Origin: a bacterium 1xD8-48
GTDB taxonomy: Bacteria > Bacillota > Clostridia > Lachnospirales > Lachnospiraceae
Reading direction: 5' to 3'
NCBI GenBank assembly: GCA_009917455.1
Contig: QZDS01000004.1
Location: 124,001-188,000 of the forward strand
Length of the DNA stretch: 64,000 nt
Both the position numbers and the translations under genes were made by a program. Shown piece after piece: positions 35,153 through 44,144 of the stretch. The notes beneath the pieces are model-generated. The model did no database searches, was not told the origin of the DNA, and worked only from the letters and a program-made list of their open reading frames with translations. Position 1 is the stretch's first letter. Every line of letters starts with the position of its first letter.

Positions 35153-36443
35153 ATTTCTACATGCCAATGGAGGCTCTGAGACATATATTTTTAATATTGG
35201 AAAGGGTTTTGAAAAGCTGGGACATCAGGTCCAGTATTTTGGCATGGAGCATCCCGACAGAGTGGTGGGAAACGACTGGGACTGCTACACCGGCAGCATG
35301 GACTTTCGTGGCGCCGGAGGAGGGGATAAAGCTGACGGCCCGGCGGGGGGCAGGCTGAGAAAGCTTATAGAGCAGGCGGGATATCCGTTTCGGATTATCT
35401 ATTCAAGGGAAGCATATAAGAAAATTACTTATGTGCTTGAAAAATTTGACCCCGACGCGGTTCATGTAAATAATTTTAACTTTCAGCTGACCCCGTCTAT
35501 ACTGTATGCGGTGAAAAACTACAGAAATAAGAAAAAGAAAAAACTTCCCATCATAATGACGGCTCATGACAGCCAGCTTGTGTGCCCCAACCATCTGATG
35601 GTGATTCCAGGGAGCGGTGAAATCTGCTTTGCCTGCGAGGGCGGAAAATTTAGTAACTGTACAAAAAACAGGTGTATCCATAATTCCCGGATGAAAAGTA
35701 TTCTGGCTTCAGCGGAGGGGTATTTATACAAGTGGCTTAAGGCTTACCGCTATATTGACCTGCTGGTATGCCCCAGCGACTTTTTGAAGGAAAAATTGTC
35801 AACGAATCCCCTTCTGGCGAAAAAGGCGGTTACAATACACAATTTCATTCAGGCTGCCGACAGGCAGGAGAATGTAAAAAAAGAAGATTATGTTTTATAT
35901 TTTGGCAGGTATTCCGAAGAAAAGGGAATTAAAACTCTGCTTCAGATATGTAAATCTCTGCCGGAAATCCCTTTTGTTTTCGCCGGCAGCGGGCCTTTCA
36001 GAGATGAAATCCTTCAAACTGAAAATATAGAAGAAAGAGGTTTTCTGTCAGGGAAAGAGCTGTATCTGGCAATTGCCAGGGCGCGTTTTGTGCTTTTCCC
36101 CTCCATTTGCAATGAGAACTGCCCTTTCAGTGTGATGGAGGCGCAGACGTACGGAACTCCGGTGCTTGGAAGCAGGCTTGGAGGAATCCCGGAGCTGATA
36201 CAGGAAGATGTGACAGGACAGCTTCTTACGGCGGGGGATGCGGATGCATGGACCGGGGCAGTAAAGTCGCTGTGGGAGGATGAGGAGCGGCTTTCCAGGT
36301 ATACCGATAATTGCAGGAAGGTGTCTTTCTATACAGTTGCCGGTTATTGTGATATACTGCAAAGTAAAATAAAAAAATTAATGCAGGAGGACTGTCAGTA
36401 TGAGCAAACGGACTCTTTACGGGACGGTAATCGTAACATATAG
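35130..36443 (+). CDS. GT4 family glycosyltransferase
   Basis: It starts inside the end of the fusion gene (23-base overlap) behind AAGGAT and ends 44 bases inside the radical SAM gene, so three genes are tightly linked. The 437-residue enzyme has NGGSETYIFNI at its N terminus, TAHDSQLVCPN, and a donor half with NENCPFSVMEA (E-x7-E) and SRLGGIPELI. Between residues 165 and 195 there are six cysteines (CPNH, CFAC, CTKNRC), an arrangement known from a GT4 subgroup with a metal-binding insert. Residues 60-77 are a Gly/Ala/Asp-rich insertion. The substrate is unknown. Confidence 0.87.
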   Translation: MKILIVNKFLHANGGSETYIFNIGKGFEKLGHQVQYFGMEHPDRVVGNDWDCYTGSMDFRGAGGGDKADGPAGGRLRKLIEQAGYPFRIIYSREAYKKITYVLEKFDPDAVHVNNFNFQLTPSILYAVKNYRNKKKKKLPIIMTAHDSQLVCPNHLMVIPGSGEICFACEGGKFSNCTKNRCIHNSRMKSILASAEGYLYKWLKAYRYIDLLVCPSDFLKEKLSTNPLLAKKAVTIHNFIQAADRQENVKKEDYVLYFGRYSEEKGIKTLLQICKSLPEIPFVFAGSGPFRDEILQTENIEERGFLSGKELYLAIARARFVLFPSICNENCPFSVMEAQTYGTPVLGSRLGGIPELIQEDVTGQLLTAGDADAWTGAVKSLWEDEERLSRYTDNCRKVSFYTVAGYCDILQSKIKKLMQEDCQYEQTDSLRDGNRNI

Positions 36444-37407
36444 ATGTAATGCGCGCTGTAATATGTGCGACTGCTTTAAGGACCCCACAAAGCCCGGCGA
36501 GGAAATCACGCTGGAGGATATCAAAAAGCTTCCGGAAATGGCGTTTACCAACATTACGGGAGGCGAGCCCTTTGTACGGCAGGATATTCCTGATATCGTC
36601 CGGGAGCTGTATAAAAAATCCGACAGGATTGTGATTTCCACCAACGGATATTTTACGGACAGGATTATTGCGCTGTGCAGGGAATTTCCCAAAGTAGGTA
36701 TCAGAATCAGTATCGAGGGCTTAAAGGAGACCAACGATAAAATCAGAGGAATCCCCGACGGCTTTAACAGGGGATATCAGACCCTGAAAACACTGGTGGA
36801 AATGGGACATCCCGACGTGGGCTTCGGCATGACGGTGCAGGATATGAACTGCGAGGATTTGGTGCCCCTTTATAATATTGCCAACGATATGGGAATGGAG
36901 TTTGCAACCGCGACGCTCCATAACTCCTTTTATTTCAGAAAGACGGACAATAAAATAGATGATAAATTGAAAGTGTCAAAGAATTTTGAAAAGCTGATTA
37001 ACGAGCTCTTAAGAAGCAATTCGCCCAAGAAGTGGTTTCGGGCCTATTTTAACCACGGCCTGATTAACTATATTTACGGGAACAAAAGGCTGCTTCCCTG
37101 CGACATGTCCAGAAATGCGTTTTTTATCGACCCGTTCTGCGACGTGATTCCCTGTAACGGAATGGAGAAGAAAGCCGTGATGGGGAATTTGAGGAACCAG
37201 AGCTGGGACGAGCTGTGGAATTCGGAGCAGGCGAAGCATGTCAGAGAGTGCACGAGAAAGTGCGACAGAAACTGCTGGATGATAGGAAGCGCTTCACCGG
37301 CGATGCATAAATACATCTGGGTGCCCGGATGGTGGGTGGTGAAGCATAAGTTTTTGAAGGGCGGAAAATACAGCCTGAAAGAAAATCAGTTTATTAAAGA
37401 TATTTAA
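36400..37407 (+). CDS. Radical SAM protein with C-terminal SPASM-like cysteines
   Basis: An AGGAGG site 9 bases before the ATG fixes the start despite the overlap with the GT4 gene. The 335-residue protein has the radical SAM cluster motif with Cys16, Cys20 and Cys23 (RCNARCNMC), the NITGGEPF SAM-binding block and STNGYF. The C-terminal quarter is rich in Cys (LPCD, PFCDVIPCNG, CTRKCDRNCW), which suggests one or two auxiliary Fe-S clusters as in SPASM proteins. Such enzymes do dehydrogenation, epimerisation or peptide and sugar modification. No precursor peptide is seen nearby, so a sugar-related substrate is possible. The exact reaction is unknown. Confidence 0.88.
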   Translation: MSKRTLYGTVIVTYRCNARCNMCDCFKDPTKPGEEITLEDIKKLPEMAFTNITGGEPFVRQDIPDIVRELYKKSDRIVISTNGYFTDRIIALCREFPKVGIRISIEGLKETNDKIRGIPDGFNRGYQTLKTLVEMGHPDVGFGMTVQDMNCEDLVPLYNIANDMGMEFATATLHNSFYFRKTDNKIDDKLKVSKNFEKLINELLRSNSPKKWFRAYFNHGLINYIYGNKRLLPCDMSRNAFFIDPFCDVIPCNGMEKKAVMGNLRNQSWDELWNSEQAKHVRECTRKCDRNCWMIGSASPAMHKYIWVPGWWVVKHKFLKGGKYSLKENQFIKDI

Positions 37408-37422
37408 TTTGCGGGGATGAAG

Positions 37423-39006
37423 ATGGAAAGTACCAACAGGTTAAGCGCCAGCATGGGGGAAATTTTATATTGGCTTTTTTTCGGCACCCTTTTATTTGCC
37501 AAGGGAATCGGGCTTTATGACGGACAGGCGGTTTTTAAACTGGTGCTGGTTTTTGCGGCGTTTTGCCTGGCGCTGAAAATGGCGACGGATAAGTATACCA
37601 TAGCGGAGATACTGAGAATTCTGGTGGTAATTGGGCTGACGGCATCCACCTATCTGATATCGGGAGAGAAAGGAATGCTCCTGTATGGCATGATGATGGT
37701 GGGCTTAAAGTATGTCGATATAAAAAAGGTGTTTCTGGTGGGATGCGTGTTGTGGAGCATTGCTTTTCTGGGTGTTACGCTGCTTTCTCTGTTCCGCATG
37801 GACGAAACCGTATATAAGGTTCATTCAAAGCTGGGGCTGGGGCATATTTTCCGGTGGAGTCTCGGGTATCCTCATCCTAATGTACTGCAGGTTTCCTATC
37901 TGATACTGGCTGTTTTTATTATTTATCTTCTGGGAGACGCTTTTAAATTAAAGCACGCTTTCTGGCTGTTTGCCGGGAATATGCTGGTTTTTCTGTATTC
38001 GGTCAGCTATACCGGGCTGATTGTGTTTCTGTGCCTGCTTCTCGGCAGAATCTATCTGCTTTTCAGAAAAAAGCTCTGCTTTTTTGAAAAACTTCTGTTG
38101 CAGCTGGTATTTCCGGCGTGTGTACTCCTGTCGCTGATTGTACCGGTTACCATTGATGTAAACGGCAAATGGTTTAAGCTGCTGAATAAGGTGTTCAGCC
38201 AGCGCCTGGAGCTTGGCTGGCTATATTTAATCCCGGAAAACATCAGCCTCTGGGGGAAGCGGCTTTCAGAGATAACCAACAGCTCAAAGACCATGGATAA
38301 TGCCTACCTGTTTGCATTTATCACCTATGGGATAATTCCCTTTGCTGTTTTATGCATTGCAACTATGTATATGCTTTACAGGTATTTAAAAGAAGATAAA
38401 TATATGGAGGCGTTGATTATTGTCAGCATTATCGTGGGGGGAATGACGGAGCCCTTTCTATACAATACTTCCTTTAAGAACTTAAGTTTTCTTTTTATGG
38501 GGGCTCTTTTATTTGAAAATAAAAAGCAAAAGACGGAGCGGCGCATCATTCCCTGGGAAAAGGCGGGCAACCATATACCGGATAAAGAAATTTCAATCAA
38601 AACGGATAAAATAAAAATCATGGCTGATAAACTTCGGACATTGCTTCGCATGGACTGGCGAAAGGCGGCAGCCGGGCTTTTATTTGGAGGCGTATGTGTG
38701 CTTTTGGTGAACAGGTTTACCACCTATCCTGATGGCTATGTGGTTTACAGGACGGATTGCTCAGGTATCCCGCAGGAGAGGAACTATTATGATGCGAATA
38801 ATCCTGAATATCTGTTCTACAGGAGGATGCATCCCTTTGAACTGGGAGAGGAAATAGAGTATTTCGGCGGTAATATTGTGATGATGGAAAAAGTCAGAGA
38901 TAATATTGCCGGTCTTGTGTTGGGATATACTGCCGGGTATGCAGTGGCTGGAATCTGGATAACACATAAGAGCAGAAGCAAAGAAAGGGTCTCTGATGAG
39001 AAGTAA
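37423..39006 (+). CDS. Wzy-like polymerase with extra C-terminal membrane-loop-membrane region
   Basis: GGGG six bases upstream favours the ATG at 37423 over that at 37417. Of 527 residues, about 1-365 form a polytopic Wzy-like domain with RWSLGYPHPNVLQ (His151-Pro-Asn153), matching the HPN block of the polymerase at 29879. A Lys-rich cytosolic linker follows, then a helix (AAGLLFGGVCVLLV), about 60 outer residues with many Tyr, and a last helix near the C terminus. This tail has the topology of a chain-length regulator but no motif I can match. The gene overlaps the CotH gene by 11 bases. Confidence 0.75.
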   Translation: MESTNRLSASMGEILYWLFFGTLLFAKGIGLYDGQAVFKLVLVFAAFCLALKMATDKYTIAEILRILVVIGLTASTYLISGEKGMLLYGMMMVGLKYVDIKKVFLVGCVLWSIAFLGVTLLSLFRMDETVYKVHSKLGLGHIFRWSLGYPHPNVLQVSYLILAVFIIYLLGDAFKLKHAFWLFAGNMLVFLYSVSYTGLIVFLCLLLGRIYLLFRKKLCFFEKLLLQLVFPACVLLSLIVPVTIDVNGKWFKLLNKVFSQRLELGWLYLIPENISLWGKRLSEITNSSKTMDNAYLFAFITYGIIPFAVLCIATMYMLYRYLKEDKYMEALIIVSIIVGGMTEPFLYNTSFKNLSFLFMGALLFENKKQKTERRIIPWEKAGNHIPDKEISIKTDKIKIMADKLRTLLRMDWRKAAAGLLFGGVCVLLVNRFTTYPDGYVVYRTDCSGIPQERNYYDANNPEYLFYRRMHPFELGEEIEYFGGNIVMMEKVRDNIAGLVLGYTAGYAVAGIWITHKSRSKERVSDEK

Positions 39007-40615
39007 AAATAAAAAGCGGGGGCTTATGCTTCTTGGCTCGTCTCTGCTTTTGGGGATAATTTATTTTAACAGCCCTTTATATGGAATGGATTTTGTCAGT
39101 AACACAGAGGTAATCTCAAAACCCCAGGACCAGACCGAAAATTTTGGGGCAGATAACACAGAGACAGTAGTGCAGATGACAGAAATTGCCGGTGAGACAA
39201 TTTCTGTCAGGGCCTGGCATAATGAAGAAGATAACAGGTATTATTTTTTTCTGCCGGAGTACCTGGAAAGAGGTTTAGTGCCTGAAAAGGAAACGGAAGC
39301 GGAGTATATTTTCCTGTCAGACATTCCGACGGTCTATATCAAGCTTGAGACGGGAACCTTTGATGCGGTAAAAGAGTCAAAGGAGGTACGGGAAAAAATA
39401 AGCCTTTCCCTGTTTACAGACGAAGGAGGCGCAGAGGAAAGGCAGCTTGCGGGAACCATAAAAGCAAGGGGAAACGCATCCTTTCATGCGCCCAGATATA
39501 AAAAAAGCTATACCGTAAAGCTGGAGAAGGATGTGGGGCTTTTAGACATGCCGGCCGGTCGGGAATGGGTGCTGCTGGCTCATTATTACGACGATACCCA
39601 TCTGAGAGAATATCTTACTTTTGATATGGCCAGAAGGTTGGAGATGGCATATGTGCCTGCCGGAGAGCTTGTAAACCTCTACGTTGACGGGGAGTATGAG
39701 GGGATTTATTTTTTGGGTGAAAAAATCGGAATTTCCCCTGAAAAAATAAACATTACCGATTTGGAGAGTCTGACTCTTGAAAAAATGCCGCAAAGCGCGC
39801 TGAAAAAGTACCCCTATGCAAGGGAAGGCGTCCGGGGAGGACAGGATGTAATTATAGAAAAGGGTTACGTGGCTCATGAGGGATTTCAGGATATCACAGG
39901 AGGATACCTTTTGGAGCTGGAATGGCTTAAGGACAGATATAATGAGGAAAAAAGCGGGTTTACAAGCGATGCAAATCAGTGTGTGGTAATTAAAAGCCCG
40001 GAATATGCTACAGGCACACAGGTGGCATATATAAAAAATTATTATCAGCAGTTTGAAGACGCGCTCAGGAAAAGCAGGGAAAATCATACGGAGGAGTATC
40101 TGGAATATATTGATTTGGATTCCTTTGTAAAGAAATATCTCGTGGAGGAAGTGTCAAAAAATATGGATGCCAATATGTCCAGCCAGTATCTTTATAAAGA
40201 TAAGGATACAATTGACGGAAAACTCTATGCCGGACCAGTCTGGGATTATGACAGGGCGTATGATAATAAGGTGGGAGATGTCAATAACCGGGGAGCGGAC
40301 ATGTTCTGGGTGAATCAGGGAAGTGCCGGCTTTCCCTTCTGGAAAAATCTGTATGAGACGCCGGTTTTTGAAAAACGGGTCAGGGAGTTGTACAGGTATA
40401 AGCTTTCAGAAGCTTTGAGGGAATATGCGGATGAAAAGCTCCCGGAGTGGGAGAATGAAATTCACGATTCCGTTATTGCGGATATGTTCCGTTATCAAAG
40501 CGAATATGAGGAAAAAATGGACGGGGAGGCAAGACTTTCCCGGGAAATGCAGGCGCTTACAGAATTTATCAGGGAAAGAAAGGCATTTTTGGACAGGGAA
40601 TGGATAACAAATTAG
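38996..40615 (+). CDS. CotH-like kinase family protein, membrane-anchored
   Basis: The 539-residue protein has one N-terminal hydrophobic segment (about residues 9-25), so most of it lies outside the membrane. GTIKARGNASF, KKSYTVKLEK, REWVLLAHYYDDTHLREYL, YVDGEYEGIYFLGEKI and PVWDYDRAYDN (Asp417 and Asp419, the likely metal ligands) are the ordered CotH blocks. CotH proteins are atypical kinases; Bacillus CotH phosphorylates spore-coat proteins. CotH-domain proteins also occur in cellulosomes. A role here could be phosphorylation of a surface protein or glycan, which is inference. It overlaps both the Wzy-like gene before it and the GT-C gene after it. Confidence 0.88.
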   Translation: MRSKNKKRGLMLLGSSLLLGIIYFNSPLYGMDFVSNTEVISKPQDQTENFGADNTETVVQMTEIAGETISVRAWHNEEDNRYYFFLPEYLERGLVPEKETEAEYIFLSDIPTVYIKLETGTFDAVKESKEVREKISLSLFTDEGGAEERQLAGTIKARGNASFHAPRYKKSYTVKLEKDVGLLDMPAGREWVLLAHYYDDTHLREYLTFDMARRLEMAYVPAGELVNLYVDGEYEGIYFLGEKIGISPEKINITDLESLTLEKMPQSALKKYPYAREGVRGGQDVIIEKGYVAHEGFQDITGGYLLELEWLKDRYNEEKSGFTSDANQCVVIKSPEYATGTQVAYIKNYYQQFEDALRKSRENHTEEYLEYIDLDSFVKKYLVEEVSKNMDANMSSQYLYKDKDTIDGKLYAGPVWDYDRAYDNKVGDVNNRGADMFWVNQGSAGFPFWKNLYETPVFEKRVRELYRYKLSEALREYADEKLPEWENEIHDSVIADMFRYQSEYEEKMDGEARLSREMQALTEFIRERKAFLDREWITN

Positions 40616-42384
40616 CGGTGAAAATTAATAAAATATGTATGGTTACCGTGAAGGCCATTGGTATGATACTTATGGCATATTTGTTTTTACTCAGCATTTT
40701 CAGTACCAGCGTGAGGTCTGTCCGTAATTTTGGAACGGCCGAAAATCCACAGTGGGGGCGCTATACTTATTTTTTGCCGGACAATCCGTTAAAACACGTG
40801 TTATGGATTGCGTTGGTGATAGTGATTTTCGGGCTGGCAAAGGCATATGGCATAAAAAGGGAGCGGGAGCAAAAAGGAAATACACGTGGAGGCAGATGGA
40901 AAAAGTACGCGCCGGAAGTTATTTGTGGCGTTTATTTTCTGATAGTGCTATTATATATTTTAAATACCAGGCTTTTGCCAAAAAGCGACCCGGCGGGACT
41001 TCTCCGGATTGCAGAAGAAATCTTAAACGGTGATTTTCATGAATTTGAAAAAGAGGGGTATATGTACAGATATCCTTATCAGAGCGGGTTTGTTTTTCTG
41101 TGTATGGCTGCAGTAAAGCTTTTTGGCGCGCAGGCGTTTCTGGCCTTGCAGGTGGTAAACGCGGTGGCAATTACTATATTTTTTTATCTGCTTGGAAAGC
41201 TGGCGATGATTTGGTGGGGATATGACAGAAGTCAGGCAGCAGGCTTTATTGTGATAAGCATGGTCGGCTCCTTTCCCCTGCTTTTATATGTTACTTTTAT
41301 ATATGGCAATTTGCCGGGGATGGCCTTGTCAACAGCGGCTGTATATTTTCAGCAGCTATTTCTAAAAGAGAGAAAGGCGGTCAGGATTTTTGAGGCGGCG
41401 GTTTGTATTTCACTGGCAGTTGTACTGAAAAGTAACTGTCTGATTCCCCTTGTGGCAATGGTGATTGTTTTGGGGTGGGAGGGAATCACTGGAAAAGAAA
41501 AAAGAAGCAGTATCATGGCGATTATCTGTATTTTGGTATGTTACATAGCATTAAATCAGGCAACACTGTTTTGTATGGAGAAAGTAACGGGAAAGGAGCT
41601 CTCTGACGGTATACCCAAAACGGCTTTGATAGCTATGGGATTAGAGGAGGGAGCGGCCGGTCCGGGAACCGAAAACGGAACCAGCAACCGGATTTATGAA
41701 GAAAATGGCTATGACAGTAAGGCGGCGGACGAAGTGTCAAAGGGAAAAATTGTTTCTGCTATGAAACAATATATAAAGAATCCACCATCGCTTATCAGCT
41801 TTTTTGCAAGGAAAATGGCTCTTCAGTGTAATGAGCCCACCTTTCAATGCTTTAGCATTACGGGAGGCAGGGAAAGCACTGCCAGCGTGCCAGTATGGCT
41901 GGACTTTCTTATTGCAGGAAAAGGAAGTTTATATTTGGCGGAAATCATGAATGGTATGCATGCGATTATTTTATTTGGTGTGTGTGTGTGCGTTTTTTTC
42001 GCGGATGTAAAAGGGCAAAGCCTGGACGAATTGATATTTTTGATTATCTTTATCGGAGCCTTTCTCTTTCAGATATTTTACGAAGCGAAAAGTCAGTATA
42101 TGCTTATTTTCTTTTTTATGCTGTTTCCGTATGCTGCGCAGGGATACCGGGTATTATTAAGAAATCTGATAAAATCAGGGAAGAAATCAGGCAGAAGCAT
42201 AGCAGTTGATTTTGTAAAAGAGAATAAAATGAAGGTGGGAATTGCAGCAGGCGCGGTATGCATGATAGTGGCGGCCGGTATTTGTACGGAGCTGTTTGAA
42301 CATACTATATGCCTGCAAAGCAGCGCGGAGCAGCTGGAAGAATATTATGAGGTGGTGCAGACCAGAGAAAATCCAAACGGATAA
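40600..42384 (+). CDS. GT-C-like polytopic membrane glycosyltransferase
   Basis: The 594-residue protein has about twelve membrane helices. An acidic segment (LPKSDPAGLL) comes just after the early helices, followed by YRYPYQSGF, as in GT39/GT83-like enzymes that take a sugar from polyprenyl-P on the outer face. A loop near residues 348-375 is Gly/Glu/Asn-rich. The protein is clearly paralogous to 48480-50492 (shared LPLLLYVTFIYG/ITLYVNYVYG and LKSNCLIP/MKSNYLVF blocks). Its ATG lies 16 bases inside the CotH gene; the ribosome site is weak and Met14 (near 40639) is an alternative. The acceptor is unknown. Confidence 0.75.
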   Translation: MDNKLAVKINKICMVTVKAIGMILMAYLFLLSIFSTSVRSVRNFGTAENPQWGRYTYFLPDNPLKHVLWIALVIVIFGLAKAYGIKREREQKGNTRGGRWKKYAPEVICGVYFLIVLLYILNTRLLPKSDPAGLLRIAEEILNGDFHEFEKEGYMYRYPYQSGFVFLCMAAVKLFGAQAFLALQVVNAVAITIFFYLLGKLAMIWWGYDRSQAAGFIVISMVGSFPLLLYVTFIYGNLPGMALSTAAVYFQQLFLKERKAVRIFEAAVCISLAVVLKSNCLIPLVAMVIVLGWEGITGKEKRSSIMAIICILVCYIALNQATLFCMEKVTGKELSDGIPKTALIAMGLEEGAAGPGTENGTSNRIYEENGYDSKAADEVSKGKIVSAMKQYIKNPPSLISFFARKMALQCNEPTFQCFSITGGRESTASVPVWLDFLIAGKGSLYLAEIMNGMHAIILFGVCVCVFFADVKGQSLDELIFLIIFIGAFLFQIFYEAKSQYMLIFFFMLFPYAAQGYRVLLRNLIKSGKKSGRSIAVDFVKENKMKVGIAAGAVCMIVAAGICTELFEHTICLQSSAEQLEEYYEVVQTRENPNG

Positions 42385-42401
42385 GAACGGAAAGGAATTA
42401 T

Positions 42402-44141
42402 ATGCTGTCAAAATTAAATTTTATATTTTCGAAAAAGGATAAAGTAAAGCTTCTGCTGCTAATGATAATTGTAATTGGAGGCAGTTTTCTGGAACTTATG
42501 GCGGTATCTATTTTTTCGCCTTTTATTAATGTAATTATGGATCCGGAAAAACTTCATGAAAATGCTATTATCGCATATTTTTATCAGTTGTTTGATGTCC
42601 GGAGTATTGAATATTTTCTTGCAATTGTTGCCGCAGGAATTATTGTGATATATGTGGTGAAAAATATTTACGTAATAGCTGAAAAGAATGCAATTTACAG
42701 GTTCTCATACCGGATTCAGAGAAATATTTCTACGGATTTATTGAAAGCTTATATGCGGGAGCCTTATACTTTTCACTTAAACAAGAATATTTCTGTCCTT
42801 CAAAGGAGTATGCAGGAAGATACCGATCAGTTTACTAAAGGGATAATTCATATAATGGAAATGGCAGCGGAGGTATGTGTCTGTCTGGCGTTGGGGATTT
42901 ATCTTTTTATTGAAAGTCACTCCATTACTATTATTATAGCAGGCCTTTTGGTTTTTTGTCTGGCGTTTTTTTCTTTTATTTCAAAAAAATACTCCAGTGC
43001 ATGGGGGCGGGAAGGGCAGCAGTATAAATCCAGGATTTATCAGTGGATGAACCAGTCTTTAGGGGGAATTAAAGAAATTAAGGTATTAAACCGGGAGGAA
43101 GATTTTATTGAGCATTATGACAGCTATTTTTCAAAGTATGTAAGGGTGCTCAGATTAAACAGGCTGATAGGAGTGGTGCCCAAATATATTATTGAGATGG
43201 TATGTATGACAGGACTTTTAGCGGCGGTAATATTTAAAATATTTTTTGGACAAAGAGAATTGATTGATTTTGTACCGCAGCTTGCGGTGTTTGCGGTAGC
43301 GGCCTTTCGGCTGCTTCCTTCTGTCGGGAGAATTAATGAGCATCTCTCAGCAGTTCTTTATGCCATGCCTTCTCTCGACCTTATCTATAATGACTTAAAG
43401 GAGGTGGAGAAAACCTACACCGATAAGCAGGAATGGGATAAAACATGGAGGCTGCAGGATAAAATTGAAGTGAGGAAGGTAACCTACAGATATCCCGATG
43501 GTGATGTGAATGTAATCGAAAATGCGAGCTTTATGATAAAAAAAGGACAGACAGCTGCTTTTGTGGGAACGTCGGGAGCAGGGAAATCGACTATAGTTGA
43601 TGTTCTGTTAGGACTTTTGCCGCCTCAATATGGGAAAATTTATGCGGATGGAATGAATATTTATAAAAATTTATTGACGTGGCAAATGGAAATCGGCTAT
43701 ATTCCGCAGACAATTTATTTGTCAGACGACAGTATCAGAAATAATGTGGCGTTTGGGATTAAAGAAGATAAAATAGATGAAGAAGCTGTTGTCCGTGCAT
43801 TGAAGCAGGCACAGTTATACGATTTTGTTGAAGTCTTGCCGGAGGGGCTGGATACCTTTGTAGGTGACAGAGGAGTGCGCTTATCAGGCGGGCAAAGACA
43901 GAGGATTGGTATTGCAAGAGCGCTTTACCATGACCCTGAAATTCTGGTATTGGACGAGGCTACATCGGCCCTTGACAATGAAACCGAGTCGGCAGTTATG
44001 GAAGCTATAGAAAAGCTACAGGGACAGAAGACGATTTTAATTATTGCACACAGACTTACCACCATTCAAAATGCTGATGTTATTTTTGAAGTGAATGATG
44101 GGAAAGTGGAAGTAAAGAGTAAGCAGGAAGTGCTGGGATAG
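42402..44141 (+). CDS. PglK-like ABC half-transporter, copy 2
   Basis: The 579-residue protein has the same plan as that at 16641: six-helix membrane domain, IKVLNREEDF, AAFRLLPSVGRI, GTSGAGKST (Walker A, about residue 389), LSGGQRQRIGIARALY (about 493), LDEATSALDN (about 515) and a HRLTTI switch. The AAFRLLPS block is closer to Campylobacter PglK than in copy 1. It is expected to flip a lipid-linked glycan. Base composition is much more AT-rich than copy 1, so the two arrived or evolved separately rather than by a recent duplication. AAAGGAATT gives a good ribosome site. Confidence 0.88.
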   Translation: MLSKLNFIFSKKDKVKLLLLMIIVIGGSFLELMAVSIFSPFINVIMDPEKLHENAIIAYFYQLFDVRSIEYFLAIVAAGIIVIYVVKNIYVIAEKNAIYRFSYRIQRNISTDLLKAYMREPYTFHLNKNISVLQRSMQEDTDQFTKGIIHIMEMAAEVCVCLALGIYLFIESHSITIIIAGLLVFCLAFFSFISKKYSSAWGREGQQYKSRIYQWMNQSLGGIKEIKVLNREEDFIEHYDSYFSKYVRVLRLNRLIGVVPKYIIEMVCMTGLLAAVIFKIFFGQRELIDFVPQLAVFAVAAFRLLPSVGRINEHLSAVLYAMPSLDLIYNDLKEVEKTYTDKQEWDKTWRLQDKIEVRKVTYRYPDGDVNVIENASFMIKKGQTAAFVGTSGAGKSTIVDVLLGLLPPQYGKIYADGMNIYKNLLTWQMEIGYIPQTIYLSDDSIRNNVAFGIKEDKIDEEAVVRALKQAQLYDFVEVLPEGLDTFVGDRGVRLSGGQRQRIGIARALYHDPEILVLDEATSALDNETESAVMEAIEKLQGQKTILIIAHRLTTIQNADVIFEVNDGKVEVKSKQEVLG

Positions 44142-44144
44142 GTA

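Noticed and set aside
38996..40615. Spore-coat function of the CotH-like protein
   Set aside because: No other sporulation gene is present and the gene is embedded in glycan genes; the name reflects the domain only.
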